DNA of 10,144 nucleotides from Candidatus Falkowbacteria bacterium RIFOXYC2_FULL_48_21 (GTDB lineage: Bacteria > Patescibacteriota > Patescibacteriia > UBA11705 > JABHMO01): contig MFGM01000043.1 in NCBI GenBank assembly GCA_001778275.1, positions 1 to 10,144 of the forward strand, in the 5' to 3' direction. The position numbers were made by a program, and so were the translations under genes. Below are positions 1 through 6,190 of the stretch, one piece after another (the first letter of the stretch is position 1; every line of letters begins with the position of its first letter). The notes under the pieces are model-generated. The model saw only the letters and a program-made list of their open reading frames with translations. It did no database searches and was not told the DNA's origin.

Positions 1-83
1 CGGTGAAAACCACAAAATAACAAGACCGCGATGCGAAATGTATGTAAACAACGCTATTATATATTACACTTAATAAAAACATT

Positions 84-533
84 ATGGATCCAACAACAAT
101 TCAAATCTTAATGTCCCTCGCGACCAATTATTTTTCCCAGTTTACTGCCCCAACGATACAAAATTTTTTTAAAAAAGTTTTTCAGACAAGGCCAGCGCTT
201 GAAATTGATCTAAAAAACGCAAAAACAAATGAAGATTTTGAAAAGGTATTTCATGAGGCCGTTGGAATCATTGACGCGCAAGCAGGCACTGGCTCTATCG
301 AAGTAGATCAGGGTTTTTTAGAAGCACTTCGCGGCATTCGGTTTGATCATCAGGATGGTTTTGTAACTATTGCAGAATCAAGGATACACGCACCACTTTT
401 ACAAACAGGCGGTACGGGCATAGGTCAAACCGAAATCAATGGCTCCGTTTTAAGGTCGCAAGGGACACAAATGAGCATTGGTAAGAACGCAAAAATTAAA
501 ATCAGCGGCAATGCTCAAATAAGGCAGAGCTGA
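84..533 (+). CDS. Hypothetical protein with repetitive beta-rich C-terminus
   Basis: A 149-residue protein of no family I can name. Residues 1-35 look like an amphipathic helical segment ending in FFKKVF, with no signal peptide. Residues 36-90 are mixed and charged. Residues 92-149 are a run of short predicted beta strands with regularly spaced G, T and S (QTGGTGIGQTEINGS, then GTQMSIGKNAKIKISGNAQI), which suggests a small repetitive beta fold such as a beta-helix or beta-sandwich cap. Such a tail could be a binding or assembly module; that is inference. The ATG at 84 has no Shine-Dalgarno sequence; the DNA just upstream is AT-rich, with a TATTAT at 55-60 that could be a -10 box but has no convincing -35. 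It ends in TGA. The gene is more AT-rich than the exporter genes downstream, as is the next gene, which fits acquisition from elsewhere. I am fairly sure it is coding, but the function is unknown. Confidence 0.7.
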   Translation: MDPTTIQILMSLATNYFSQFTAPTIQNFFKKVFQTRPALEIDLKNAKTNEDFEKVFHEAVGIIDAQAGTGSIEVDQGFLEALRGIRFDHQDGFVTIAESRIHAPLLQTGGTGIGQTEINGSVLRSQGTQMSIGKNAKIKISGNAQIRQS

Positions 534-593
534 TGCTGCATCGCACAACGCGGGCTATCCGACTCGCAAACTAAATAAAATTATTATTAAGTT

Positions 594-890
594 ATGAAAA
601 CATACGTCATCCACTATCATTTAAAGGAAATACTTACAAACACCCCAGACAACAATCAAAAATTCATAGAGCAACGTGAAAAATTCTATAAAAGAAAAAT
701 TAAGCAAATTTTGCTGGACATAAACGATATTTTAGCAAACGAAAAGTTCAATTATCATGAAACCTTAGTTACCACAGAATTAAAAAACGAGGAATTATAT
801 AAACACATTACAAAGACGATCGAAGAAGAATGGAGCCGTCTTGGTTACCCCTTTGAAATTAGAATTTTTAGAATACTCAAATTAGATTAA
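594..890 (+). CDS. Small hypothetical protein, AT-rich gene
   Basis: A 98-residue, Lys/Glu-rich protein that I do not recognise. It begins MKTYVIHYHL, a likely first beta strand. Long charged helices follow (about residues 23-50 and 65-85), and a second strand-like segment ends it (FEIRIFRILKLD). This strand-helix-helix-strand layout and the size would fit a small alpha/beta domain such as a ferredoxin-like fold, possibly an antitoxin or accessory protein; this is only a guess from pattern. There is no transmembrane segment. No Shine-Dalgarno sequence precedes the ATG (the upstream bases are A/T only). It starts 60 nt after the previous stop and reads the same way, so it could be co-transcribed with the preceding gene or form its own cassette-like unit. 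Codon usage is AT-rich like its upstream neighbour and unlike the genes after 1131. Confidence 0.6.
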   Translation: MKTYVIHYHLKEILTNTPDNNQKFIEQREKFYKRKIKQILLDINDILANEKFNYHETLVTTELKNEELYKHITKTIEEEWSRLGYPFEIRIFRILKLD

Positions 891-909
891 ATTTAATTTA
901 GTTCGCTAT

Positions 910-968
910 CCGAAGTCCCAACCACGCTTCACTTCGTCGGGACTTCGGTTAACCCGATTCATCGGGTT
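910..968. repeat. Two adjacent hairpins in the spacer
   Basis: CCGAAGTCCC at 910-919 pairs perfectly with GGGACTTCGG at 939-948 around a 19-nt loop. Immediately after it AACCCGA (951-957) pairs with TCGGGTT (962-968) around TTCA. There is no T-tract, so neither is a classical terminator, although the pair could stop or protect the transcript of the preceding small gene. They form part of a hairpin-dense spacer, 891-1130, that holds no convincing gene. Confidence 0.7.
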
Positions 969-987
969 TCATGTAACGCCACGTTGA

Positions 988-1010
988 GCCCACGCGTTTC
1001 AACCGTGGGC
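988..1010. repeat. Hairpin, GCCCACG/CGTGGGC
   Basis: GCCCACG at 988-994 pairs with CGTGGGC at 1004-1010 around a 9-nt loop. It directly overlaps the heptamer GTTGAGC at 983-989, which matches the integron attC core pattern GTTRRRY; I treat that match as suggestive only. Confidence 0.6.
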
Positions 1011-1080
1011 GAACAATGGTGCGCTCCCAAACTTTTTCATTATTCGCTTGTTGTTATAACTTTGGACTTTGCCCTTTGTC

Positions 1081-1108
1081 CGCCAAAGGACGGACTCGTC
1101 CTACGGCG
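1081..1108. repeat. Hairpin upstream of the ABC ATPase gene
   Basis: CGCC-AA-AGGACG (1081-1092) and CGTCCT-AC-GGCG (1097-1108) form a 10-bp stem interrupted by a 2x2 internal loop, with GACT as the tetraloop. It ends 22 nt before the ATPase start codon. From memory, similar 'GTCCGCC...GGCG' hairpins recur between genes in CPR genomes. It may be a mobile or structural repeat or a leader-RNA element of the exporter operon. Confidence 0.6.
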
Positions 1109-1130
1109 AGCACTTTTAACTCTACGACCT

Positions 1131-1853
1131 ATGCCCTTGATTTCAATAAAAAACCTCCAAAAAATCTACAAAAACGAAGACGTGGAAACCATGGCTTTGG
1201 CGCAAGCGACTTTTGATATTGAGAAAGGCGAATTCGTGGCCATAATGGGTCCGTCCGGCTCCGGCAAATCCACGCTCATGCATATCATCGGCTTTCTCGA
1301 CAAGCCGACTAGCGGCTCTTATATTTTCAACGGCCAAGAGTCGCGCGAACTCACCGATGATCAAATGGCCGAGGCGCGCAACAATCAGATCGGCTTTGTG
1401 TTTCAATCGTTCAACCTGCTCCCCCGCACGTCCGTATTTGAAAACGTGAAGCTGCCGCTCCTCTACAGCCGCGTTCCTGCGGCCGAACACAAACAGCGCG
1501 TCACAAACGCGATCATCGCCGTCGGCCTTGAACATCGCGCCGACTATTTGTCGAACCAGCTTTCCGGCGGCGAAAAACAACGCGTGGCCATTGCCCGCGC
1601 GCTTGTTAATGACCCGGATTTAATTCTCGCCGATGAACCCACCGGCAATCTTGACTCCAAGTCCGGCGGACAAATCATGAAAATACTTCAAGACTTAAAC
1701 GACCGCGGCAAAACCATCATCATCGTCACGCACGAAAAAGACACGGCCGAACACGCGCGCCGCATTATTCAAATGAAAGACGGTGAAGCGATTCGCGATT
1801 TCAACGTGGAAAATCGGCGAACCATGCGCGATGGCGAAACGTTGAACAAATAA
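1131..1853 (+). CDS. ABC transporter ATP-binding protein, MacB/LolD-type
   Basis: The ATPase of a type VII (MacB/LolCDE/FtsEX-like) ABC system, which drives mechanotransmission in the membrane subunits rather than ordinary substrate pumping. The 240-residue product has every nucleotide-binding motif: Walker A GPSGSGKST at 40-48, Q-loop FQ at 91-92, signature LSGGEKQ at 144-150, Walker B DLILADEP at 163-170, D-loop GNLD at 172-175 and the switch histidine in VTHE at 201. Length is normal for the family. I chose the ATG at 1131. The open frame continues upstream to a TTG at 984, but that 49-residue extension translates the hairpin spacer and resembles no ATPase N-terminus. No Shine-Dalgarno site is visible before 1131. 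Two permease genes follow on the same strand, and this single ATPase probably serves both. No MacA-like adaptor gene is present in the window. Substrate unknown. Confidence 0.95.
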   Translation: MPLISIKNLQKIYKNEDVETMALAQATFDIEKGEFVAIMGPSGSGKSTLMHIIGFLDKPTSGSYIFNGQESRELTDDQMAEARNNQIGFVFQSFNLLPRTSVFENVKLPLLYSRVPAAEHKQRVTNAIIAVGLEHRADYLSNQLSGGEKQRVAIARALVNDPDLILADEPTGNLDSKSGGQIMKILQDLNDRGKTIIIVTHEKDTAEHARRIIQMKDGEAIRDFNVENRRTMRDGETLNK

Positions 1854-1859
1854 AACGTT

Positions 1860-1893
1860 GACGTAGGGGCGTTGCATGCAACGCCCCTACGTC
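1860..1893. repeat. Perfect 34-nt palindrome
   Basis: GACGTAGGGGCGTTGCA at 1860-1876 is followed with no loop by its exact reverse complement to 1893. It starts 6 nt after the ATPase stop and ends 25 nt before the permease start. As RNA it would form a very stable hairpin. There is no T-tract, so it more likely acts as an mRNA-stabilising or partial-attenuating element, or is a REP/MITE-like mobile repeat, than as a full terminator. GTAGGGGCG...CGCCCCTAC palindromes are, to my knowledge, common dispersed repeats in diverse bacteria. Confidence 0.9.
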
Positions 1894-1918
1894 GCCACAA
1901 TATAATAAACGCAAATTC

Positions 1919-3148
1919 ATGATAATCGCCACCATAAAACTTTCGTTAAACAACCTGCGCAAACAAAAGATGCGCTCGTTTTTAACCATGCTCGGCATTA
2001 TTATTGGAATAACGGCCGTTATTTTGATTACTTCGGTGATTGCGGGCGCGGAAAGCTTGATTACCAATCAATTCAGCAGTTTAGGCCCGACTTTAGTCGG
2101 CGTCTTACCCGGCGCGAGCGATGATGACGGTCCGCCCGCCGCCGTTATGGGCATCGTTATTACAACGTTAACGGATGATGACACGGCCGCAATCGCCAAA
2201 CTGCCGCATATTATCGCGGCGTCTTCATATGTTAGTGCGATCGAAGCGATAAATTTTGAAAGCCAGAAAACCACGGCCACGGTTTATGGCGTGTCGCCGG
2301 ACTTCCCCGCCATTTCCGATACCAAAATCACGAACGGCAACTTCTTCACCGACGACGACAAAAACGGTATGAGCAACGTGGCCGTCATCGGCTCGCAAGT
2401 GCGTGAAGAATTGTTCGGCGAAACGGATGCCCTGAATCAAGACATCAAAATCAAACAAGAAAAATTTCATATCATCGGCATTTTGGCCGAACAAGGCACC
2501 GTCGGATTCGTCAACATGGACAACACCGTCATGATACCGATCAGCACGGCGCAAAAAAAATTACTCGGCATTGACCATGTCGGCTTTGTCCGCGCGCGCG
2601 TGGACGACGAAGCAAACATTCCCGGGGCCGTTGAAGAAATCAAATACTTATTACGTGATCGCCACAACATTCGCACCGAGGCGGAAGACGATTTCAGCGT
2701 CCGCGCGGTGCAAGACGCGCTGACTGCGCTCGGCACCATCACGCGCGCGCTACAATTTTTCTTGATTGCCATTGTTTCCATCTCCCTCTTGGTCGGCGGC
2801 ATCGGCATTATGAACATTATGCTGGCGGCCGTGACAGAGCGCATCAAAGAAATCGGCCTGCGCAAAGCGGTGGGGGCGCAGCGCAATCATATTGTTAACC
2901 AGTTTTTAATTGAAACTATTATCATTTCCTTCACCGGCGCGATCATCGGTATCATCATCGGCATCGCGCTCGCCTACTTAACATCAATCATCGTTAACCA
3001 ACTTGGCTATCAATGGGATTTTGTCATTACTTTGTTTTCCATTTTGCTTTCTTGCTTTTTCGCGTTTCTTATCGGACTACTTTTCGGACTTTATCCCGCT
3101 CGAAAAGCTGCGCGTCTGGATCCGATTGAAGCGCTGCGGTATGAATAG
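1919..3148 (+). CDS. ABC transporter permease, MacB/FtsX family (first)
   Basis: A membrane subunit of a MacB-type exporter, 409 residues. TM1 is at about 18-43. An extracytoplasmic MacB_PCD-type domain follows at about 45-275, and then the C-terminal FtsX domain with TM2 (278-302), TM3 (330-357) and TM4 (368-392). The cytoplasmic coupling segment TERIKEIGLRKAVGA at 307-320 is the family hallmark, and the protein ends with the typical YPARKAARLDPIEALRYE. The length is close to the stand-alone permease norm; MacB itself has a fused ATPase, which here is the separate upstream gene. It starts 65 nt after the ATPase stop, with a palindrome in between. The ATG at 1919 has no Shine-Dalgarno site but gives the standard family N-terminus. 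Likely role: export of, or resistance to, a peptide, lipid or antibiotic; the substrate cannot be read from sequence. Confidence 0.93.
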   Translation: MIIATIKLSLNNLRKQKMRSFLTMLGIIIGITAVILITSVIAGAESLITNQFSSLGPTLVGVLPGASDDDGPPAAVMGIVITTLTDDDTAAIAKLPHIIAASSYVSAIEAINFESQKTTATVYGVSPDFPAISDTKITNGNFFTDDDKNGMSNVAVIGSQVREELFGETDALNQDIKIKQEKFHIIGILAEQGTVGFVNMDNTVMIPISTAQKKLLGIDHVGFVRARVDDEANIPGAVEEIKYLLRDRHNIRTEAEDDFSVRAVQDALTALGTITRALQFFLIAIVSISLLVGGIGIMNIMLAAVTERIKEIGLRKAVGAQRNHIVNQFLIETIIISFTGAIIGIIIGIALAYLTSIIVNQLGYQWDFVITLFSILLSCFFAFLIGLLFGLYPARKAARLDPIEALRYE

Positions 3149-3156
3149 CGCCACCC

Positions 3157-3281
3157 GCGCGAAAACACGCAAAACCTTACGTTAAACCTGCAAATTTCTA
3201 GCCAACCGTATCATAATAACAACAATTATCTAAATTCATTAATTCGCGCAATTTCGCGTTTTGTTTAGCGAGGTTTCGCGC
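3157..3281. repeat. Degenerate inverted repeats between the permease genes
   Basis: The 138-nt gap between the permeases begins with a run of GCGAAAAC/ACGCAAAAC-type units (3157-3188) and ends with units of the opposite orientation (3241-3281: CGCGCAATTTCGCG, TTTAGCGAGGTTTCGCG). Together they form a loose long inverted repeat. The same kind of sequence, arranged the same way, follows the second permease. The gap contains no gene and no clear promoter. Confidence 0.55.
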
Positions 3282-3286
3282 TCATC

Positions 3287-4528
3287 ATGTCAACCGCCAT
3301 CAACCTCGCCATTACCAGTTTACGTCGAAACACCGGACGTACTTTGCTAACCGTCCTTGGTATTGTAATTGGGATAATGGCCGTAATCGTGGTACTCTCC
3401 GCCGGTCAAGCGATCAAAGGGTTAATCGTCGGTGAGGTGCAAAACTTCGGTTCCAATTTCCTGGAAATCGAAGTGAAAACGCCGCAGACAAAGCAGACTT
3501 CAACGGAAAACGCCATGAGCATGGTTGGCGGCAGCGTCATTACCACGCTCAAACTTGACGATGCGGAAGCGGTGGCGCGACATCCGAATATCAGCCTGTA
3601 TTATGCCGGAATAATGGGACAAAAGCTGGCCACTTACGAAAGCGAAATGAAAAAAGCCTTGCTTTTCGGCACCAGCGCCGACTTCATTAATATCGATACG
3701 GCAAAAATCGCGGCCGGCCGTTTTTTCAGCGACGCGGAAGATCAGTCTTTGGCAAAGGTAGCGGTGCTCGGCTACAAAATTTCCAACAATCTATTTCACG
3801 ATCAATATCCGATAAATGAAAACATTCAAATCGGCAAAGAAAAATTCAAAGTGGTGGGCACGCTCATAGAAAAAGGCGCATCATTCGGCATGGACATGGA
3901 CAATATGATTTTTCTGCCGGTGCAAACATTGCAAAAACGTTTACTCGGCGTTGACTACGTCAGTTTCATCATCGCCCAAATGATTGATCCGAGCCAAGGT
4001 GACACCACCGCGCTCGAGTTAACGGATATCATGCGACAGCAACACAAGATCGATGATCCGAACAAGGACGATTTCGCGATTATAACAATGGAACAAATGC
4101 TGGAAATGATGGACGTAATTTTATATGGCATCCAAATATTGTTAATCGCGCTCGGTTCGATATCGCTAATCGTCGGCGGCGTCGGCATCATGAATATCAT
4201 GTACGTATCCGTAACGGAGCGCACGTTTGAAATCGGCCTGCGCAAATCGCTCGGCGCGAAAAAGCGCGACATTCTTTGGCAGTTTTTATTTGAAGCGATT
4301 ATTTTGACCTTCTCCGGCGCAGTCATCGGCGTGATTCTCGGCGTGGCCGTTGCTTATCTTCTCTATCTCGTGGCCGCGAATCAAGGATTGAAGTGGGATT
4401 TTTCCATTTCCATCACCGGACTTATGGTCGCGTTTGTTATGTCAACGGCGGTGGGTTTAATTTTCGGTTTATATCCGGCGAAAAAGGCGGCGGGGATGAA
4501 TCCGATAGAGGCGTTGAGACGCGAATAG
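3287..4528 (+). CDS. ABC transporter permease, MacB/FtsX family (second)
   Basis: A second MacB-type permease, 413 residues, with the same architecture as the preceding one: TM1 at about 19-41, an extracytoplasmic domain at about 45-275, then TM2 (280-305), TM3 (336-362) and TM4 (375-395). The coupling segment is TERTFEIGLRKSLGA at 310-324 and the tail is YPAKKAAGMNPIEALRRE. It is clearly a paralog, since shared blocks run through both domains (for example GG-GIMNIM and LLG-D-V-F), but it has diverged widely in the extracytoplasmic part, so this is an old duplication. The two permeases could form a heterodimer on one ATPase, or each could homodimerise and share it. The start ATG has no good Shine-Dalgarno site: GAGG at 3270-3273 is too far away. 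No adaptor or outer-membrane partner is visible, consistent with a single-membrane cell. Confidence 0.93.
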   Translation: MSTAINLAITSLRRNTGRTLLTVLGIVIGIMAVIVVLSAGQAIKGLIVGEVQNFGSNFLEIEVKTPQTKQTSTENAMSMVGGSVITTLKLDDAEAVARHPNISLYYAGIMGQKLATYESEMKKALLFGTSADFINIDTAKIAAGRFFSDAEDQSLAKVAVLGYKISNNLFHDQYPINENIQIGKEKFKVVGTLIEKGASFGMDMDNMIFLPVQTLQKRLLGVDYVSFIIAQMIDPSQGDTTALELTDIMRQQHKIDDPNKDDFAIITMEQMLEMMDVILYGIQILLIALGSISLIVGGVGIMNIMYVSVTERTFEIGLRKSLGAKKRDILWQFLFEAIILTFSGAVIGVILGVAVAYLLYLVAANQGLKWDFSISITGLMVAFVMSTAVGLIFGLYPAKKAAGMNPIEALRRE

Positions 4529-4675
4529 CGCGAAACTTTGCGAAACTATACGCCAAACTACGCAAAAAAAAGCAAGGTCAGTATTCGACCCTGTTTTTTA
4601 ATTTATCAATTGGTTAGCTAACTTCAAGCGAAATTTAACGGAGTTTAGCGTAAAATTTTGCGTTATTTTGCGCTT
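4527..4675. repeat. Imperfect long inverted repeat after the second permease
   Basis: The left arm (about 4527-4568) consists of units like GCGAAACTTT, GCGAAACTATAC, GCCAAACTAC. The right arm (about 4632-4675) carries TTTAGCG, TTTTGCG and similar units. The reverse complement of the right arm matches the left at roughly two thirds of positions over 37 nt. Between the arms lies a terminator-like hairpin. The sequence repeats the composition and layout of the spacer before this permease, so the permease gene is flanked on both sides by the same repeat type. Confidence 0.55.
4573..4599 (+). terminator. Probable terminator of the ABC exporter genes
   Basis: CAAGGTC (4573-4579) pairs with GACCCTG (4587-4593) with one A-C mismatch around a 7-nt loop, followed by six T (4594-4599). 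It lies 45 nt after the second permease stop, inside the larger inverted repeat, and just before the promoter of the next transcription unit. Confidence 0.6.
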
Positions 4676-4679
4676 TTCC

Positions 4680-4708
4680 TTGACAAAAAATTACGGCCGT
4701 GCTATTAT
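4680..4708 (+). promoter_or_regulatory. Sigma70-type promoter for the paired two-TM genes
   Basis: A consensus -35 box TTGACA at 4680-4685, a 17-nt spacer, and -10 box TATTAT at 4703-4708. Transcription should begin near 4715, giving a leader of about 40 nt. An AAGGAG ribosome binding site sits at 4743-4748, five bases before the ATG at 4754. Confidence 0.8.
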
Positions 4709-4753
4709 TTTTTTTCATCTGAACGTTAACAATGACAAACAAAAGGAGACGAC

Positions 4754-5326
4754 ATGGACAAGAATCTTCAACAATTTCCAACGAGAGACATCTTCAACCC
4801 GTGGAAACCGTGGGCGATCGGCGCAGTGGTGCTTTTCGCCGTGGCAATGAGCGGCTTCATCATCATGGATGGCGCAGTACCAAGCTGGTACCGACTGGTG
4901 ATCTTGTTTTCCGTAGCCGTTGGCTCCATCGCGCTGTGTGCTCACTTACTCGACAACGATTGGATCAAGGTGCCAAAGACACAAGTCAAGGAACGCGGCT
5001 ACTGGCACGTTACAATCTCCGGTTTTTCTGCCGCCGTGGCCAAAGGCTGGTCACGCCAAGAACAGAAAGAGTTGATCTATCTTTTCGACGGCATGCCGAT
5101 CGAGATCACGTATTTTGATGAGGTCGGCACGGAACAAACTCGACAATTCCGCGTTCGATTCAACTACGACGGCGGTCCGCTGTACGCGCGCTACCTTGTT
5201 TTCTACAAGTGGTATCTCGCGATTCCGAAGACGAAGGAAGCGGCCGAATACGTCATGAAGCCAACCGCTCCTTTCTTTTCTATCGAACGAATCAAAACTC
5301 CGGCAACGCCGGCGAGCAACAGCTAA
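4754..5326 (+). CDS. Two-TM membrane protein, first of a tandem paralog pair
   Basis: A 190-residue protein of no family I recognise. A short cytoplasm-like N-terminus (NLQQFP..D.FNPW, residues 4-17) precedes two membrane segments (about 20-38 and 46-66). After these comes the motif DNDWIKVPKT (67-76) and a soluble domain with WSRQEQKELIYLFDGMPIEITYFDE at 99-123 and a strand-rich FRVRF at 132-136. The C-terminus, after about 180, is a short T/P/S-rich tail. The next gene encodes a paralog with the same order of motifs. The start is fixed by AAGGAG five bases upstream and by the conservation of the first 17 residues between the two. Strong promoter and binding site suggest high expression. The soluble part could be a protein-interaction or band 7-like beta domain; that is speculative. 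Coding is near certain, function unknown. Confidence 0.85.
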   Translation: MDKNLQQFPTRDIFNPWKPWAIGAVVLFAVAMSGFIIMDGAVPSWYRLVILFSVAVGSIALCAHLLDNDWIKVPKTQVKERGYWHVTISGFSAAVAKGWSRQEQKELIYLFDGMPIEITYFDEVGTEQTRQFRVRFNYDGGPLYARYLVFYKWYLAIPKTKEAAEYVMKPTAPFFSIERIKTPATPASNS

Positions 5327-5338
5327 AAAGGAGAAAAC

Positions 5339-5935
5339 ATGGACGAAAATCTGCAACAGTTCCCGAAAAAAGACATGTTCAACCCATGGACTTTTTGGGC
5401 CTTATTCTCTTTGTTTCTTTTCTGCTGTTGGGTCTTGGCCATGGCCGTATTCCCGGAAACACACTGCGACCTTTACTACGTCTTGATGTTTCCGATCATC
5501 ATTGCGATCGCCCTTACCTTACTTAGCTGGTCCAGCTGTTGTTCTGATGATTACTGGATCAAAGTGCCAAAAACTCGTTTGGAGGGAAGCAAATATCTCA
5601 CCCTGCTAAACGGGAAGCTCTGCCCGGCGACACCGGGAAGGTGGTCACGTGAAGAAATGTCAGAGCTGTTCTTTCTCTACGATGGAATGGCAATGGAAAT
5701 TTCATTCCTCGACGAACGCGGCGTGCGACACGAGCTGAACTTCCGCGTTCATTTCAGCGCCGCAAATCCCGCCACAGAAGATTTCGCCAAATTCTATCAG
5801 TGGTACTACGAACTCCACGTCAAGATGCCAAATGCGGACGCGGTGTTCGAACACATGAAGGGGGGCAATGCCCAACCGATGATTTTCCGCATCGAGTTTC
5901 CGATCAACCCGACCATTCCGGCGATAAACGCCTGA
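5339..5935 (+). CDS. Two-TM membrane protein, second of a tandem paralog pair
   Basis: A 198-residue paralog of the preceding product. Conserved blocks are MDENLQQFPKKDMFNPW (1-17), DDYWIKVPKT at 70-79, and WSREEMSELFFLYDGMAMEISFLDERG at 102-128 followed by NFRVHF (134-139). The two membrane segments (about 18-37 and 45-65) are poorly conserved in sequence and here are rich in cysteine (CC at 29-30, C43, CC at 67-68), unlike the partner. The soluble domains diverge after residue 140. The gene starts 12 nt after the previous stop with AAGGAG at 5328-5333, so the two are one operon; a terminator follows the TGA. Conserved N-terminus and juxtamembrane motif with divergent membrane segments suggest that the two proteins act together, for instance as a heteromer, with both ends of the anchor making contacts. 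Function unknown. Confidence 0.85.
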   Translation: MDENLQQFPKKDMFNPWTFWALFSLFLFCCWVLAMAVFPETHCDLYYVLMFPIIIAIALTLLSWSSCCSDDYWIKVPKTRLEGSKYLTLLNGKLCPATPGRWSREEMSELFFLYDGMAMEISFLDERGVRHELNFRVHFSAANPATEDFAKFYQWYYELHVKMPNADAVFEHMKGGNAQPMIFRIEFPINPTIPAINA

Positions 5936-5945
5936 AACTCACACG

Positions 5946-5974
5946 ACCACTCCGAGCAAACGGGGTGGTTTTTT
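5946..5974 (+). terminator. Rho-independent terminator of the two-TM pair
   Basis: ACCACTCCG (5946-5954) pairs with CGGGGTGGT (5961-5969), including one T-G wobble, around a 6-nt loop and runs into six T (5969-5974). It lies 11 nt after the stop codon of the second paralog. Confidence 0.88.
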
Positions 5975-6005
5975 GTTAAGACGCAAAATTAACAACGCAA
6001 ACAAA

Positions 6006-6035
6006 AAACAGACCCGAGAGAGCTCGAGTCTGTTT
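6006..6035. terminator. Bidirectional terminator-like hairpin
   Basis: AAACAGAC-C-CGAG (6006-6018) pairs with CTCG-A-GTCTGTTT (6023-6035) with a single C-A mismatch and an AGAG tetraloop. Read on the minus strand it ends in a clean run of six T, and on the plus strand in TTTGTATTT, so it is the better terminator for minus-strand transcription. No minus-strand gene exists in the window, so it probably insulates the upstream operon or is a relic of an earlier arrangement. Confidence 0.7.
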
Positions 6036-6040
6036 GTATT

Positions 6041-6099
6041 TCGACAAAGGCAAGATGCACTCATCCATGATAGACTTAACACCGGGAGGGCAAAACATG
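6041..6099 (+). promoter_or_regulatory. Possible orphan promoter and ribosome binding site before the IS
   Basis: TCGACA (6041-6046) resembles a -35 box, and TGATAGACT (6068-6076) resembles an extended -10, though the spacing between them is poor. A strong GGGAGG at 6084-6089 sits seven bases before an ATG at 6097. That ATG lies across the left edge of the insertion sequence and opens a frame of only 20 codons ending inside it. The arrangement mimics the starts of neighbouring genes, so it may be the front of a gene lost when the IS arrived. It could also be chance. Confidence 0.3.
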
Positions 6100-6105
6100 T
6101 CGAAA

Positions 6106-6149
6106 GGAAGTGATAATGTCATAGTACAGGGAAGTAGAAATGTCATACC
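6106..6149. repeat. Left terminal inverted repeat of the IS
   Basis: Contains two direct copies, 24 nt apart, of a GGAAGTAGAAATGTCATA-like unit: a diverged outer copy at 6106-6123 (GGAAGTGATAATGTCATA) and an inner copy at 6130-6147. The whole arm matches the reverse complement of 7456-7500 with only a few differences and one indel. Two sites per end suggests transposase binds each end as a pair of units. Confidence 0.9.
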
Positions 6150-6158
6150 CGTGTGCTA

Positions 6159-6190
6159 ACATGGTTAGTTAATAAATAACTAAACCATGT
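6159..6190 (+). promoter_or_regulatory. Hairpin abutting the transposase start codon
   Basis: ACATGGTTAGTTA (6159-6171) pairs with TAACTAAACCATGT (6177-6190), 13 bp with one bulged A at 6182 and a 5-nt loop; the stem ends on the base before the ATG at 6191. An extended -10-like TGCTAACAT lies at 6154-6162. A transcript starting from it, near 6169, would lack most of the left arm, whereas a read-through transcript from outside would form the hairpin and hide the start. IS10, IS50 and IS200 are known to limit read-through translation in comparable ways. Confidence 0.6.

Noticed and set aside
531..533. UGA read as glycine (genetic code 25, Gracilibacteria/Absconditabacteria)
   Set aside because: TGA ends the genes at 84-533 and 5339-5935 at plausible C-termini, and in the latter case a terminator follows at once.
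984..1130. Upstream extension of the ATPase reading frame from a TTG at 984
   Set aside because: The extra 49 residues translate hairpin-rich spacer DNA, match no ABC ATPase N-terminus, and a normal start exists at 1131.
1143..1580. Long minus-strand open frame opposite the ATPase gene
   Set aside because: Shadow of the + strand gene; the protein lacks any domain pattern. The same applies to the minus-strand frames opposite the permeases, transposase and SPFH gene.
6097..6159. A 20-codon frame starting at the left IS edge as a real peptide gene
   Set aside because: It consists of the IS terminal repeat itself; its repeated GS-NVI residues come from the two repeat units.
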